Made by a program: the position numbers and the translations under genes. DNA of 16,894 nt, taken from assembly GCA_902783235.1 (NCBI GenBank), contig CACZQG010000286.1, positions 1-16,894 of the forward strand, read 5' to 3'. Every line of letters starts with the position of its first letter. Positions within the stretch are counted from its first letter, which is position 1. The notes beneath the pieces are model-generated. The model saw only the letters and a list, made by a program, of their open reading frames with translations, was not told the DNA's origin and did no database searches. Positions 1 to 7,519 of this stretch are shown here, in pieces. This stretch comes from an uncultured Ruminococcus sp. Its GTDB lineage: Bacteria; Bacillota; Clostridia; Oscillospirales; Ruminococcaceae.

Positions 1-41
1 AGGGAGAGCTGAGCCGGTTTATCCCGCTTTGCTCTGATTAT

Positions 42-49
42 AAAGGAGG
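42..49 (+). promoter_or_regulatory. Ribosome binding site deciding the TTG start of citrate synthase
   Basis: AAAGGAGG matches the anti-Shine-Dalgarno sequence almost fully and lies 6 nt before TTG at 56. It supports the non-ATG start. The rest of bases 1-55 shows no recognisable promoter. Confidence 0.8.
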
Positions 50-55
50 CAAAAA

Positions 56-1384
56 TTGATAGATAAGCTTAATGAATATGCATACGGAAAGCAGCTTTGC
101 TGCATGAACAACGATAAGATCGCTGATGAGATGTTCCGTGAATACGGAGTGAACAGAGGACTTCGTGATCTTAACGGAAAGGGAGTGCTTACAGGCCTTA
201 CCAATATTTCTCTCATTGAATCCTTCAGGGAGGAGGATGGAAAGCGTGTAGGCATTGATGGTGAGCTGTGGTACAGAGGATATAATATTAAAAGGCTCAT
301 TGATGATCTGGGGGATTCGGAATTCGGATTTGAGAAGATAGCCTATCTGCTCATGTTCGGTGATATGCCTACAAATCAGGAAAAATCGGAATTCTGCGAT
401 ATACTGGCAGAGAGCCGTAAGCTTCCGGTAAATTTTGTAAGAGATGTTATTATGAAGGCTCCCAGTAAGGATATCATGAATTCCATGACAAGGAGCATAC
501 TTACTCTGGCATCATATGATGACCGTCTGAACGGTGACACTGCCAACAGCATCCGACAGTGTCTGAGACTTATCTCTGTATTTCCCATGTTTGCTATATA
601 CGGCTATCATGCGTACAACCATTATGAGAACATGGAGAGTATGTACATACACCGTCCCCACAGAGAGCTGTCAACAGCGGAAAACTTTCTGCGAATGCTC
701 CGCCCAGATAAGCAGTATACTCATCTGGAGGCAAAGGTGCTGGATATAGTTCTGCTGCTTCATATGGAGCATGGCGGCGGCAACAATTCCACATTTACGA
801 CTCGTGTGGTGACCTCATCAGGCTCGGATACCTATTCCGCAATAGCGGCGGCAATGTCCTCTCTTAAAGGGCCAAAACACGGAGGAGCCAATATCAAGGT
901 TATGGAGATGATACAGAATATCCGTGAGAATGTGGCAGATACAGGGGATAAGGAGGAGCTGAGAGCCTATCTTGAAAAGATGCTGGCAGGTGAGGTGTTT
1001 GACAAGAAGGGTCTTATCTACGGTATGGGTCATGCCATATATTCTGTTTCCGACCCGAGAGAAAGGGTGCTCAAAAGCTTTGTGGAAAAGCTTGCCAACG
1101 CTAAGGATCGTGAAAAGGATATGGTTCTTTATAAAAATATAGAGGAGATAGCACCTCAGATAATCGCAGAAAAAAGGCGCATCTACAAGGGAGTAAGCCC
1201 TAATGTGGACTTTTACAGCGGATTTGTGTATGATATACTGGGAATACCTCTGGAGCTGTATACGCCCCTTTTCGCTATTGCAAGAGTTATAGGCTGGAGC
1301 GCACACAGGATCGAGGAGCTTATAGGCATGAATAAGATCATACGCCCTGCATATCTCAGTGTAATGGAAAAGAAGTATGAATAA
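56..1384 (+). CDS. gltA: Citrate synthase
   Basis: Condenses acetyl-CoA and oxaloacetate to citrate in the cytoplasm. In an anaerobe this would feed the oxidative branch to 2-oxoglutarate and glutamate. The 442-residue length fits the bacterial family. Catalytic signatures are all visible: H239 in the HMEHGGGN segment, H275 in GPKHGGAN, and D385 in NVDFYSG. The GMGHAIY-DPR segment (323-335) and the RVIGWSAH segment (410-417) are the usual substrate and CoA-binding regions. The start is TTG at 56, chosen because AAAGGAGG at 42-49 sits 6 nt upstream; the next in-frame Met is residue 17, with no such site. It is monocistronic at its 3' end, closed by a terminator, and its promoter lies left of the window. 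A 2-methylcitrate synthase activity cannot be excluded from sequence alone. Confidence 0.95.
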   Translation: MIDKLNEYAYGKQLCCMNNDKIADEMFREYGVNRGLRDLNGKGVLTGLTNISLIESFREEDGKRVGIDGELWYRGYNIKRLIDDLGDSEFGFEKIAYLLMFGDMPTNQEKSEFCDILAESRKLPVNFVRDVIMKAPSKDIMNSMTRSILTLASYDDRLNGDTANSIRQCLRLISVFPMFAIYGYHAYNHYENMESMYIHRPHRELSTAENFLRMLRPDKQYTHLEAKVLDIVLLLHMEHGGGNNSTFTTRVVTSSGSDTYSAIAAAMSSLKGPKHGGANIKVMEMIQNIRENVADTGDKEELRAYLEKMLAGEVFDKKGLIYGMGHAIYSVSDPRERVLKSFVEKLANAKDREKDMVLYKNIEEIAPQIIAEKRRIYKGVSPNVDFYSGFVYDILGIPLELYTPLFAIARVIGWSAHRIEELIGMNKIIRPAYLSVMEKKYE

Positions 1385-1390
1385 ATATTT

Positions 1391-1416
1391 AAGGGAGAGC
1401 GATGCTCTCCCTTTTT
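1391..1416 (+). terminator. Intrinsic terminator after citrate synthase
   Basis: The arms GGGAGAGC (1393-1400) and GCTCTCCC (1404-1411) pair perfectly around a GAT loop, followed by five Ts (1412-1416). The flanking AA at 1391-1392 can extend the stem with TT at 1412-1413. It starts 6 nt after the citrate synthase stop and separates that gene from the glmS operon. Confidence 0.92.
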
Positions 1417-1597
1417 AATAGCATATAACAGTTTTTTCAACTGTCTCAATTACCGATTGGGGTATTTTATCTGTATTTTAGGCAATACCGCACAAAGACC
1501 ATTTGAAATTCTTGCACGGTATTGCCTTAAAAATAATAAATAGATTAAGTATTTATTACAAGTCAGTGACTAAAACCGATTTCCCTGGGATTTTTCC
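1417..1597. other. Non-coding spacer between terminator and glmS promoter
   Basis: No credible gene is present. The stretch is AT-rich and holds the 11-bp inverted repeat listed separately. It also has two short palindromes: AGTCA-G-TGACT at 1561-1571 and TCCC-T-GGGA at 1582-1590, the latter just upstream of the -35 box. Either could be a protein-binding site, but both are short enough to be chance. Confidence 0.5.
1480..1527. repeat. Perfect 11-bp inverted repeat, 26-nt loop
   Basis: AGGCAATACCG at 1480-1490 is the exact reverse complement of CGGTATTGCCT at 1517-1527. Flanking T-run and A-run bases (1476-1479 and 1529-1534) can lengthen the stem with a bulge. No T-tract follows on either strand, so it does not look like a terminator. 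It may be an RNA hairpin, a small dispersed intergenic repeat or a binding site; I cannot tell which. Confidence 0.6.
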
Positions 1598-1626
1598 TTG
1601 ACATATTGCCGATTAAAGGTTATACT
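1598..1626 (+). promoter_or_regulatory. Sigma-A-type promoter for the glmS-polysaccharide operon
   Basis: A perfect -35 box TTGACA (1598-1603) is separated by 17 nt from the -10 box TATACT (1621-1626), one base from consensus. Transcription would start near 1632-1634, leaving a leader of about 60 nt before the glmS ATG. It is the only strong promoter I can find before the long run of tightly packed genes, so it probably drives all of them. Confidence 0.85.
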
Positions 1627-1641
1627 AATATTATGTATAAC
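1619..1641. promoter_or_regulatory. Candidate operator: 7+9+7 dyad over the -10 box and start site
   Basis: GTTATAC (1619-1625) and GTATAAC (1635-1641) are exact reverse complements with a 9-nt spacer. The dyad covers the -10 hexamer and the predicted transcription start, where a bound repressor would block initiation. A second, weaker dyad, ATCAA-ACCTA-TTGAT (1648-1662), lies in the leader. The AT-rich context makes chance possible. Confidence 0.4.
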
Positions 1642-1692
1642 TATGCAATCAAACCTATTGATAATAAAAATAAACCATAAGGAGAACTTGAT

Positions 1693-3531
1693 ATGTGCGG
1701 AATAGTTGGATTTGTTGGAAATGAGCAGGCAGCCCCCATACTGCTGGACAGTCTTTCCAAGCTGGAATACCGTGGCTATGACTCAGCAGGTATTGCTGTT
1801 CGTGATGATGACAAAGAGGTCGAGGTGGTGAAAGCCAAGGGCAGACTCAAAGGCTTGTTTGAAAAGACCAACGGCGGTAATGCGGTACTGGGAACCTGCG
1901 GTATAGGTCACACAAGATGGGCGACCCACGGTGAACCCTCAGAGCTGAATGCTCACCCTCACTGCTCTGACGACAGGAATGTTGTGGGAGTACATAACGG
2001 TATCATAGAAAACTATCTGGAGCTTAAAGAAAAACTGACAAAAAGCGGATACAGCTTTTGCTCACAGACCGATACCGAGGTGGCAGTAAAGCTGGTGGAT
2101 TACTACTATAAAAAATATAATGAAGGTCCTGTTGACGCTATTGCCCGTTCCATGATGAGGATCAGAGGCTCCTATGCGCTGGCTATACTGTTCAAGGATC
2201 ACCCTCACAAGATATACGTTGCAAGAAAGGACAGTCCTATGATAATAGGTATTTCCAACGGCAACTCATATATAGCGTCGGATGTTCCTGCAATACTAAA
2301 ATATACAAGAAGCGTTTATTACATAGGCAATCTGGAGATCGCTTGTCTTACAGGGGGCGATGTGGAGTTTTTCAATATAGACAGAGAGCCTATCGAAAAG
2401 AAGCTGACAGAGATAAAATGGGATGCGGAAGCAGCAGAAAAAGGCGGCTATGAGCATTTCATGATGAAGGAGATACATGAGCAGCCCAAGGCAGTACAGG
2501 ACACCTTCAATTCTGTTGTAAAAGACGGTGTTATAGACTTTTCATCAGTGGGACTTACCGATGAGGAAATGAAAAGATTCAGCCAGATATATATAGTTGC
2601 CTGCGGCTCGGCTTATCACGTTGGAGTGGTGGCACAGTATGTGCTGGAAAATATGGCAAAAGTACCTGTTCGTGTTGAGCTGGCATCGGAATTCCGTTAC
2701 CGTGATCCCATAATTGATGAAAACGGACTTGTTATAATAATCAGTCAGTCGGGAGAAACTGCCGACAGTCTTGCAGCTCTTCGCCTTGCCAAGGAGCGTG
2801 GGGTTAAAACATTGGGTATAGTTAATGTGGTGGGTTCCTCCATAGCCCGTGAAGCGGATAATGTTTTCTATACACTGGCAGGACCCGAGATAGCTGTTGC
2901 CACTACAAAGGCGTACAGTACACAGCTTATAGCCTGCTATCTGCTGGCAATAAAGCTTGCACAGGTAAAGGAGACCATAGATGAAAATGAATACAGCGAA
3001 TGCATAAAGGAGATCGCTTCTCTTCCCGAAAAGATACAGAAAATACTGGAGGATAAGGAGCGTATACAGTGGTTTGCGGCAAAGGTGGCTAACTCAAAGG
3101 ACGTATTCTTTATCGGCAGAGGCATAGATTATGCTATCAGTCTTGAGGGCAGCCTTAAAATGAAGGAGATAAGCTATATCCATTCGGAGGCGTATGCTGC
3201 CGGGGAGCTCAAGCACGGAACCATCAGCCTTATTGAGGATGGTACACTGGTCATCGGTGTGCTTACTCAGTCTGCACTATATGAAAAAACCATAAGCAAT
3301 ATGGTGGAGGTCAAGAGCCGTGGAGCATATCTTATGGGTCTTACGGCTTACGGCAACTACAATATCGAGGATACGGCTGATTTTACCGTGTATATCCCCC
3401 GTACCGATACCAGATTTGCCACAAGCCTGGCGGTAGTTCCTCTGCAGCTTCTGGGCTATTATGTGAGTGTGGCAAGAGGTCTTGATGTTGACAAACCCAG
3501 AAACCTTGCCAAGAGCGTAACGGTGGAGTGA
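1693..3531 (+). CDS. glmS: Glutamine-fructose-6-phosphate aminotransferase (GlmS)
   Basis: Converts fructose-6-P and glutamine to glucosamine-6-P, the entry step to UDP-GlcNAc for peptidoglycan and surface glycans. At 612 residues it is full length. The N-terminal class II glutaminase domain (about 1-220) begins MCGIVGFVG, with Cys2 as nucleophile after Met removal. It contains RWATHG (75-80), HNG (101-103) and QTDTE (125-129). Two SIS domains follow: ACGSAYH (303-309), SQSGETADS (351-359) and TKAYSTQ (405-411) mark the first, and the protein ends in the family-typical PRNLAKSVTVE tail. The ATG has AAGGAG (1679-1684) 8 nt upstream. Only 1 nt separates its stop from the next gene, so it heads the polysaccharide operon. 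No glmS ribozyme core is visible in the short leader. Confidence 0.97.
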   Translation: MCGIVGFVGNEQAAPILLDSLSKLEYRGYDSAGIAVRDDDKEVEVVKAKGRLKGLFEKTNGGNAVLGTCGIGHTRWATHGEPSELNAHPHCSDDRNVVGVHNGIIENYLELKEKLTKSGYSFCSQTDTEVAVKLVDYYYKKYNEGPVDAIARSMMRIRGSYALAILFKDHPHKIYVARKDSPMIIGISNGNSYIASDVPAILKYTRSVYYIGNLEIACLTGGDVEFFNIDREPIEKKLTEIKWDAEAAEKGGYEHFMMKEIHEQPKAVQDTFNSVVKDGVIDFSSVGLTDEEMKRFSQIYIVACGSAYHVGVVAQYVLENMAKVPVRVELASEFRYRDPIIDENGLVIIISQSGETADSLAALRLAKERGVKTLGIVNVVGSSIAREADNVFYTLAGPEIAVATTKAYSTQLIACYLLAIKLAQVKETIDENEYSECIKEIASLPEKIQKILEDKERIQWFAAKVANSKDVFFIGRGIDYAISLEGSLKMKEISYIHSEAYAAGELKHGTISLIEDGTLVIGVLTQSALYEKTISNMVEVKSRGAYLMGLTAYGNYNIEDTADFTVYIPRTDTRFATSLAVVPLQLLGYYVSVARGLDVDKPRNLAKSVTVE

Positions 3532-3532
3532 T

Positions 3533-3988
3533 ATGAAGGTACTTTATGTGTCCTCCTCGGGAGGGCATTGGGAGGAACTGATGTGCCTTCGGGAGCTTTT
3601 CGGCGAGCATGACAGCGTATTTGTGACAGAGAAGGGCGGACAGTCGGCGGAAAGCCGTCTGTCACCCCTTTATACCGTACCCAAGATCGACAGGCACGAA
3701 AAGAATTTCCTGATGCATTTTATAAAGCTGTTCAGAAAAGCAGGAAGAATAATAAAAAAAGAAGACCCGGATGTGGTGGTAACTACCGGTGCGCTGGCGG
3801 CATATCCCTTTTGCCTTAAAATGAAGATGAAGCGTAAAAAGATCGTATATATCGAATCCTTTGCCAGGGTAACAGAAAGATCTCTGACAGGCAGGCTTTG
3901 CTATCCTTTGGCTGACCTTTTTCTGGTGCAGTGGAAGGAGCTGCTGAAGCTTTATCCCAAGGCAAAATATATCGGAGGTATTTTTTAA
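3533..3988 (+). CDS. Alg14/PssD/CpsF-like glycosyltransferase subunit
   Basis: Probable membrane-anchoring or acceptor half of a two-part UDP-sugar glycosyltransferase, like eukaryotic Alg14 or streptococcal Cps14F. The 151 residues carry the family signatures: SSSGGHWEEL (7-16), the TTGA-x4-P segment (84-92), IESFARV (108-114), and a C-terminal QWKELLKLYPKAKYIGGIF. The hydrophobic patch around VVVTTGALAAYPF (81-93) may mediate membrane contact. It starts 1 nt after the glmS stop, so translation is probably coupled. Its last codons hold the GGAGGT used by the next gene. The partner Alg13-like subunit follows directly, which strongly supports the assignment; the sugar transferred is unknown. 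Confidence 0.88.
   Translation: MKVLYVSSSGGHWEELMCLRELFGEHDSVFVTEKGGQSAESRLSPLYTVPKIDRHEKNFLMHFIKLFRKAGRIIKKEDPDVVVTTGALAAYPFCLKMKMKRKKIVYIESFARVTERSLTGRLCYPLADLFLVQWKELLKLYPKAKYIGGIF
3974..3979 (+). promoter_or_regulatory. Ribosome binding site inside the Alg14-like gene, deciding the GTG start
   Basis: GGAGGT lies 9 nt before GTG at 3989 and encodes the Gly-Gly of the Alg14-like C-terminus. It supports a GTG start placed directly after the preceding TAA. Confidence 0.75.
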
Positions 3989-4480
3989 GTGATATTTTTG
4001 GCGGTGGGAACTCAGAAATTCCCCTTTGACAGGCTTCTAAGGGAGACCGACAGCCTGATAGAAAGAGGCATTTTAACGGAGGAGGTATTTGCTCAGACAG
4101 GTACCTGCAAATATACTCCTGTGCATTTCGGCTATGAAGGGATGCTTTCCAAGGAGGATTTTGAAAAAAGGATCCGGGAATGCTCTTTGCTTATTACTCA
4201 CAGCGGAGTGGGAACTATAATTTCCGGTATAAAAGCGAAAAAGCCTGTTATAGTTATGCCGAGACTTAAAAAATACGGTGAGCACGTTGACGATCATCAG
4301 CTGGATATAGCAAAAGCCTTTTCTGACAGGGGATTAGTCCTTATGTGCGGCGATGGTGACAGCCTGGGAGATTCTATCAAAAAAGCTGAAGGATACAAAT
4401 TCACGGAGTATATTTCAAGCAATAAAAAAGCAGTGGAAACAGTAAGGGCGTTTCTTGAGGAAACAAAGAGAAGGAACTAA
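3989..4480 (+). CDS. Alg13/PssE/CpsG-like glycosyltransferase catalytic subunit
   Basis: Probable catalytic half of the two-part transferase, with the C-terminal GT28 (GT-B) fold that binds the UDP-sugar. The 163 residues begin MIFLAVGTQKFPFDRL, the usual opening of the family. They contain ITHSGVGTI (69-77) and PRLKKYGEHVDDHQ (91-104), which corresponds to the nucleotide-sugar binding loop. The GTG start immediately follows the TAA of the Alg14-like gene with no spacer. Known pairs such as Cps14F/G add a second sugar to a lipid-linked first sugar, so this pair could act early in repeat-unit assembly (inference). Donor and linkage cannot be read from sequence. Confidence 0.88.
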   Translation: MIFLAVGTQKFPFDRLLRETDSLIERGILTEEVFAQTGTCKYTPVHFGYEGMLSKEDFEKRIRECSLLITHSGVGTIISGIKAKKPVIVMPRLKKYGEHVDDHQLDIAKAFSDRGLVLMCGDGDSLGDSIKKAEGYKFTEYISSNKKAVETVRAFLEETKRRN

Positions 4481-4493
4481 AGGCGGTAATAAA

Positions 4494-5573
4494 ATGAAAA
4501 TACTGGTAATAAATACTGTTGAATTCGGTATAAACGGTATGTCAAAAATAATAATTGACTTTTACAGATTCATGGATAAAAAGGGCAAGAAGATAGATTT
4601 TGCGGCAAATGACCGTATTGAAAAAGCCTATGCCGATATAATAAGAGAAGGGGGCAGCAGGATATTTGAATTCCGTGACAGGAACAAAAAGCCCTTTGCC
4701 TATATTAAAAAGCTGTCCGATCTTATAAGGGAAGAGGATTATGACGTGGTACATATCCACGGCAACAGCTCACTTATGCTTATTGAGCTGGAGGCTGTGA
4801 GAAAAAGCGGCTGTGCCTGCAAAACCATCGTTCATGGTCACAATACCAGCTGTACTCATAAAATGCTCCATAATATACTCCATAAGCGTTTTATGAAGTC
4901 CTTTGACTACGCCGCTGCCTGCAGCCGTGAGGCAGGCAGGTTCCTGTGCAGAAATGACGATTTTTTCCTGCTGAACAACGGTATTGAGGAGAGCAAATTT
5001 CTGTTTGATGAAAATATCCGCAGAGAAGTGAGAAGGAAAAATAAGAATGATGATAAATTCGTACTGCTTCATGTGGGACTTTTCAATGAACAGACAAACC
5101 ATGAGTTTTTGCTGGATGTATTTGCGGCAGTGCTGAAAAAGGATCCCAACTGTCAGCTGCGTCTTCTGGGAGAGGGCGAGCTTATGCCGAAGATCAGGGA
5201 AAAGGCGGAACAGATGGGGATAGCCGACAAGGTGATATTTGCAGGAGTGACGCTGGATCCCGAAAAGGAGTATAACGGCGCAGATATACTGGTTTTCCCC
5301 TCATTGTACGAAAGCTTCGGACTTGTGGCAGTGGAGGCTCAGTGCTGCGGACTTCCCTGCGTGGTGTCCGACAGAGTTCCTGCAAGTGTGGGACTTTCGG
5401 ATGAGTTTGAGAGAATGCCACTGGAGGATAGTCCCGAAAAATGGGCAAAGCATATACTTTTCTACAAGGGTAAAAAGTCACGCCGTTCACGGGATAAGGA
5501 AACTGCGGAAAAGGGCTTTTCCATAAAGGAAAATGCAGACAGACTCAGAAGATTCTACGAAAAAATGCGTTAA
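4494..5573 (+). CDS. Glycosyltransferase family 4 (GT-B), polysaccharide assembly
   Basis: Likely cytoplasmic retaining glycosyltransferase that adds one sugar to the lipid-linked repeat unit. I start it at ATG 4494 (359 residues), where the protein opens MKILVINTVEFGINGMSK, the usual N-terminal donor/acceptor loop. An upstream in-frame TTG at 4455 would overlap the Alg13-like gene and add 13 unlikely residues. VVHIHGNSS (85-93) and HGHNTS (114-119) are typical of the N-terminal Rossmann domain. The C-terminal domain shows LLHVGLFNEQTNHEFLL (191-207) and the E-x7-E motif at E273 and E281 in YESFGLVAVE. The ribosome binding site is weak (AGGCGG, 4481-4486), which suggests coupling to the gene before it, ending 13 nt upstream. 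Donor sugar unknown. Confidence 0.9.
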   Translation: MKILVINTVEFGINGMSKIIIDFYRFMDKKGKKIDFAANDRIEKAYADIIREGGSRIFEFRDRNKKPFAYIKKLSDLIREEDYDVVHIHGNSSLMLIELEAVRKSGCACKTIVHGHNTSCTHKMLHNILHKRFMKSFDYAAACSREAGRFLCRNDDFFLLNNGIEESKFLFDENIRREVRRKNKNDDKFVLLHVGLFNEQTNHEFLLDVFAAVLKKDPNCQLRLLGEGELMPKIREKAEQMGIADKVIFAGVTLDPEKEYNGADILVFPSLYESFGLVAVEAQCCGLPCVVSDRVPASVGLSDEFERMPLEDSPEKWAKHILFYKGKKSRRSRDKETAEKGFSIKENADRLRRFYEKMR

Positions 5574-5585
5574 GGGGATATTTAT

Positions 5586-6476
5586 ATGAAAGGTATAATT
5601 CTGGCAGGGGGCTCGGGGACAAGGCTCTATCCGCTGACTAAGGTGACCAGCAAGCAGCTGCTGGCTATATATGACAAGCCGTTGATATACTATCCTATGT
5701 CCGTGCTTATGACCGCAGGCATCCGGGAGATACTTATAATATCCACTCCCCAGGATACACCCAGGCTTGCGGAGCTTTTCGGTGACGGCTCAAGGCTGGG
5801 ACTTGATCTGTCCTATAAGGTGCAGCCATCTCCCGATGGTCTGGCACAGGCATTTATAATAGGCGAAAAATTTATAGGTCATGACCCGGTGGCAATGGTA
5901 CTGGGAGATAATATATTTGCAGGGCACGGACTTAAAAATAAATTGCAGGATGCTGTGGAGAATGCGGAAAACGGCAGAGGTGCTACTATATTCGGTTATT
6001 ATGTTGATGATCCCGAGCGTTTCGGAATAGTGGAATTTGACAGTGAAGGCAGGGCGGTATCCATTGAGGAAAAGCCAAAGCAGCCAAAATCAAATTACTG
6101 TGTTACCGGGCTGTATTTCTATGACGAAAATGTGGTGGAATATGCAAGGACACTGAAGCCCTCAAAGCGAAACGAGCTGGAAATAACCGATCTTAACCGG
6201 ATATATCTGGACAAGAACAAGCTGAATGTGGAGCTTCTGGGACAGGGATTTACCTGGCTTGATGCAGGTACTCACGAAAGCCTGCTGGAGGCAGGAAATT
6301 TCGTTCGTACTGTAGAAACTCACCAGCACAGAAAGATCGCCTGTCTTGAGGAGATAGCATATCTCAACGGCTGGATAACCCATGAAGATCTCAGGGCAGT
6401 CTATGAGGAAATGAAGAAAAATCAGTACGGCAGGTATCTGGGAGATGTGCTCAGCGGAAAATATCTTACGACGTAA
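5586..6476 (+). CDS. rfbA: Glucose-1-phosphate thymidylyltransferase
   Basis: Joins dTTP and glucose-1-P to dTDP-glucose, the first step of dTDP-L-rhamnose synthesis. The 296 residues match the RmlA family in length. The signature loop [14 protein letters not shown] (6-19) binds the nucleotide, and K23, Q24 follow it as in the family. LGDNIF (106-111) carries the metal-binding Asp. [12 protein letters not shown] near residue 225 and the C-terminal helices typical of the allosteric site are present. AAGGGG (5572-5577) lies 8 nt before the ATG, and the gene starts 12 nt after the GT4 stop. Its three pathway partners are not adjacent but lie 3.1 kb further on, after a Stealth, a GT2 and a wzy gene. 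Confidence 0.97.
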   Translation: MKGIILAGGSGTRLYPLTKVTSKQLLAIYDKPLIYYPMSVLMTAGIREILIISTPQDTPRLAELFGDGSRLGLDLSYKVQPSPDGLAQAFIIGEKFIGHDPVAMVLGDNIFAGHGLKNKLQDAVENAENGRGATIFGYYVDDPERFGIVEFDSEGRAVSIEEKPKQPKSNYCVTGLYFYDENVVEYARTLKPSKRNELEITDLNRIYLDKNKLNVELLGQGFTWLDAGTHESLLEAGNFVRTVETHQHRKIACLEEIAYLNGWITHEDLRAVYEEMKKNQYGRYLGDVLSGKYLTT

Positions 6477-6490
6477 AAAAGGCAGAAAAA

Positions 6491-7507
6491 ATGACAGAAA
6501 TAGATTTTGTTGTAACATGGGTGGACGGAAGTGACCCTGAGTGGCAGCGTGAGCGCTTGTCATATAAAGATCCGGAAGTGATCCGCAGTGAGCAGGAGGG
6601 AAACACAGATGACGGTGCAAACCGTTACAGAGACTGGGGACTTTTGAAATACTGGTTCAGAGCCGTGGAAAAAAATGCTCCCTGGGTAAGAAAGGTGCAC
6701 TTTATCACATGGGGACATCTCCCCGATTTCCTGAATAAAAATGCTCCCCGATTAAATATAGTCAGACACGGGGATTATATCCCGAAGGAGTATATGCCCA
6801 CCTATTCATCTCATCCCATAGAGCTTCATATGCACAGGATAAAGGGGCTGACAGAGCAGTTCGTATACTTCAATGATGATATGTTCCTGAACAGCATTGT
6901 GAAGCCCACAGACTTTTTCAGAAAGGACAAGCCCTGCTATGAGGCTGTGGAGGCGTGTATAGCGGCAGATGATATAAACGAGATATATCCCCATATAATG
7001 CTGAATAATATGTGCGTAATAAATCACCGCTTCAATAAAAGAAGTGTGATAAAAAAGCACCCCTTTCGCTGGTTCAATCCTGTATACGGTGCAGGTATGA
7101 TACGCAATATATGCCTGGCTCCCTGGGGATACTTTCAGAATATTATGAACAGGCATCTTCCGGTACCGCTTTTGAGATCCACCATGGAAAGAGTGTGGGA
7201 GCAGGAGTATGAAACCCTGCATAAAACATCCCTGAATAAATTCCGCAGCATAACAGACATAAATCAGTACCTTTTCAGGTACTTTGATATTATGGAGGGA
7301 AATTTTGTCCCAAAGAAACAAAATGGATTGGCTTATCATATTACAAGTACGGATACGTCTGCACTTGAAAAGGATATAATAAAGGGTAAGCACAGCATGA
7401 TATGCGTTAATGACACAGCTTCTCTTGAGGATGTGGATACAGCAGAAAAAAATGTTCAGAGAGCTTTTGAAATGAGATATCCCGAAAAAAGCTCTTTTGA
7501 GATATAA
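6491..7507 (+). CDS. Stealth-family sugar-phosphate transferase
   Basis: Predicted to transfer a hexose-1-phosphate from a nucleotide sugar to the growing glycan, making a phosphodiester bond. Characterised relatives include Neisseria capsule polymerases, streptococcal WefC and animal GlcNAc-1-phosphotransferase. The 338 residues show the ordered Stealth blocks. CR1 is IDFVVTWVDGSDPEW (4-18). CR2 spans about 44-145, with RYRDWGLLKYWFRAVEKNAP, the conserved HPIELHMHRI stretch (108-117) and FVYFNDDMFL (124-133). CR3 covers about 215-270, ending RYFDIMEG. A short C-terminal block, KGKHSMICVND, may correspond to CR4. The ATG lies 14 nt after the rfbA stop behind a weak purine-rich site. The enzyme is cytoplasmic as judged by the lack of signal peptide or membrane segments. 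Family assignment is secure; the sugar moved is unknown. Confidence 0.92.
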   Translation: MTEIDFVVTWVDGSDPEWQRERLSYKDPEVIRSEQEGNTDDGANRYRDWGLLKYWFRAVEKNAPWVRKVHFITWGHLPDFLNKNAPRLNIVRHGDYIPKEYMPTYSSHPIELHMHRIKGLTEQFVYFNDDMFLNSIVKPTDFFRKDKPCYEAVEACIAADDINEIYPHIMLNNMCVINHRFNKRSVIKKHPFRWFNPVYGAGMIRNICLAPWGYFQNIMNRHLPVPLLRSTMERVWEQEYETLHKTSLNKFRSITDINQYLFRYFDIMEGNFVPKKQNGLAYHITSTDTSALEKDIIKGKHSMICVNDTASLEDVDTAEKNVQRAFEMRYPEKSSFEI

Positions 7508-7512
7508 AGAGG
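7507..7512 (+). promoter_or_regulatory. Ribosome binding site favouring the second of two ATG codons
   Basis: The AAGAGG purine run is followed by ATG ACC ATG. Spacing is good (7 nt) for the ATG at 7520 and too short for the one at 7514. Confidence 0.6.
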
Positions 7513-7519
7513 TATGACC

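Noticed and set aside
5..35. AGAGC and GCTCT arms upstream of citrate synthase as a leader hairpin or riboswitch
   Set aside because: Only 5-bp outer arms with a poorly paired interior and no T-tract. The upstream sequence is outside the window, so no RNA element can be supported.
818..1306. 162-codon open frame on the minus strand inside citrate synthase
   Set aside because: It lies wholly within a well-supported gene, has no ribosome binding site or family features, and its composition is that of an antisense shadow.
1480..1527. Inverted repeat as an intrinsic terminator
   Set aside because: The loop is 26 nt and no T-run follows the second arm on either strand. A good terminator already ends citrate synthase at 1391-1416.
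4455..4493. TTG at 4455 as start of the GT4 gene
   Set aside because: It would overlap the Alg13-like gene and add a 13-residue Lys/Arg-rich stretch. The ATG at 4494 gives the canonical N-terminus.
6806..7393. 195-codon minus-strand frame within the Stealth gene
   Set aside because: The + strand frame has all Stealth blocks; the antisense product has no recognisable domain and no start signal.
7514..7519. First ATG as start of the GT2 gene
   Set aside because: The ribosome binding site would be about 1 nt away. The next ATG, two codons later, has proper spacing and gives the usual MKISVVMTTYN opening.
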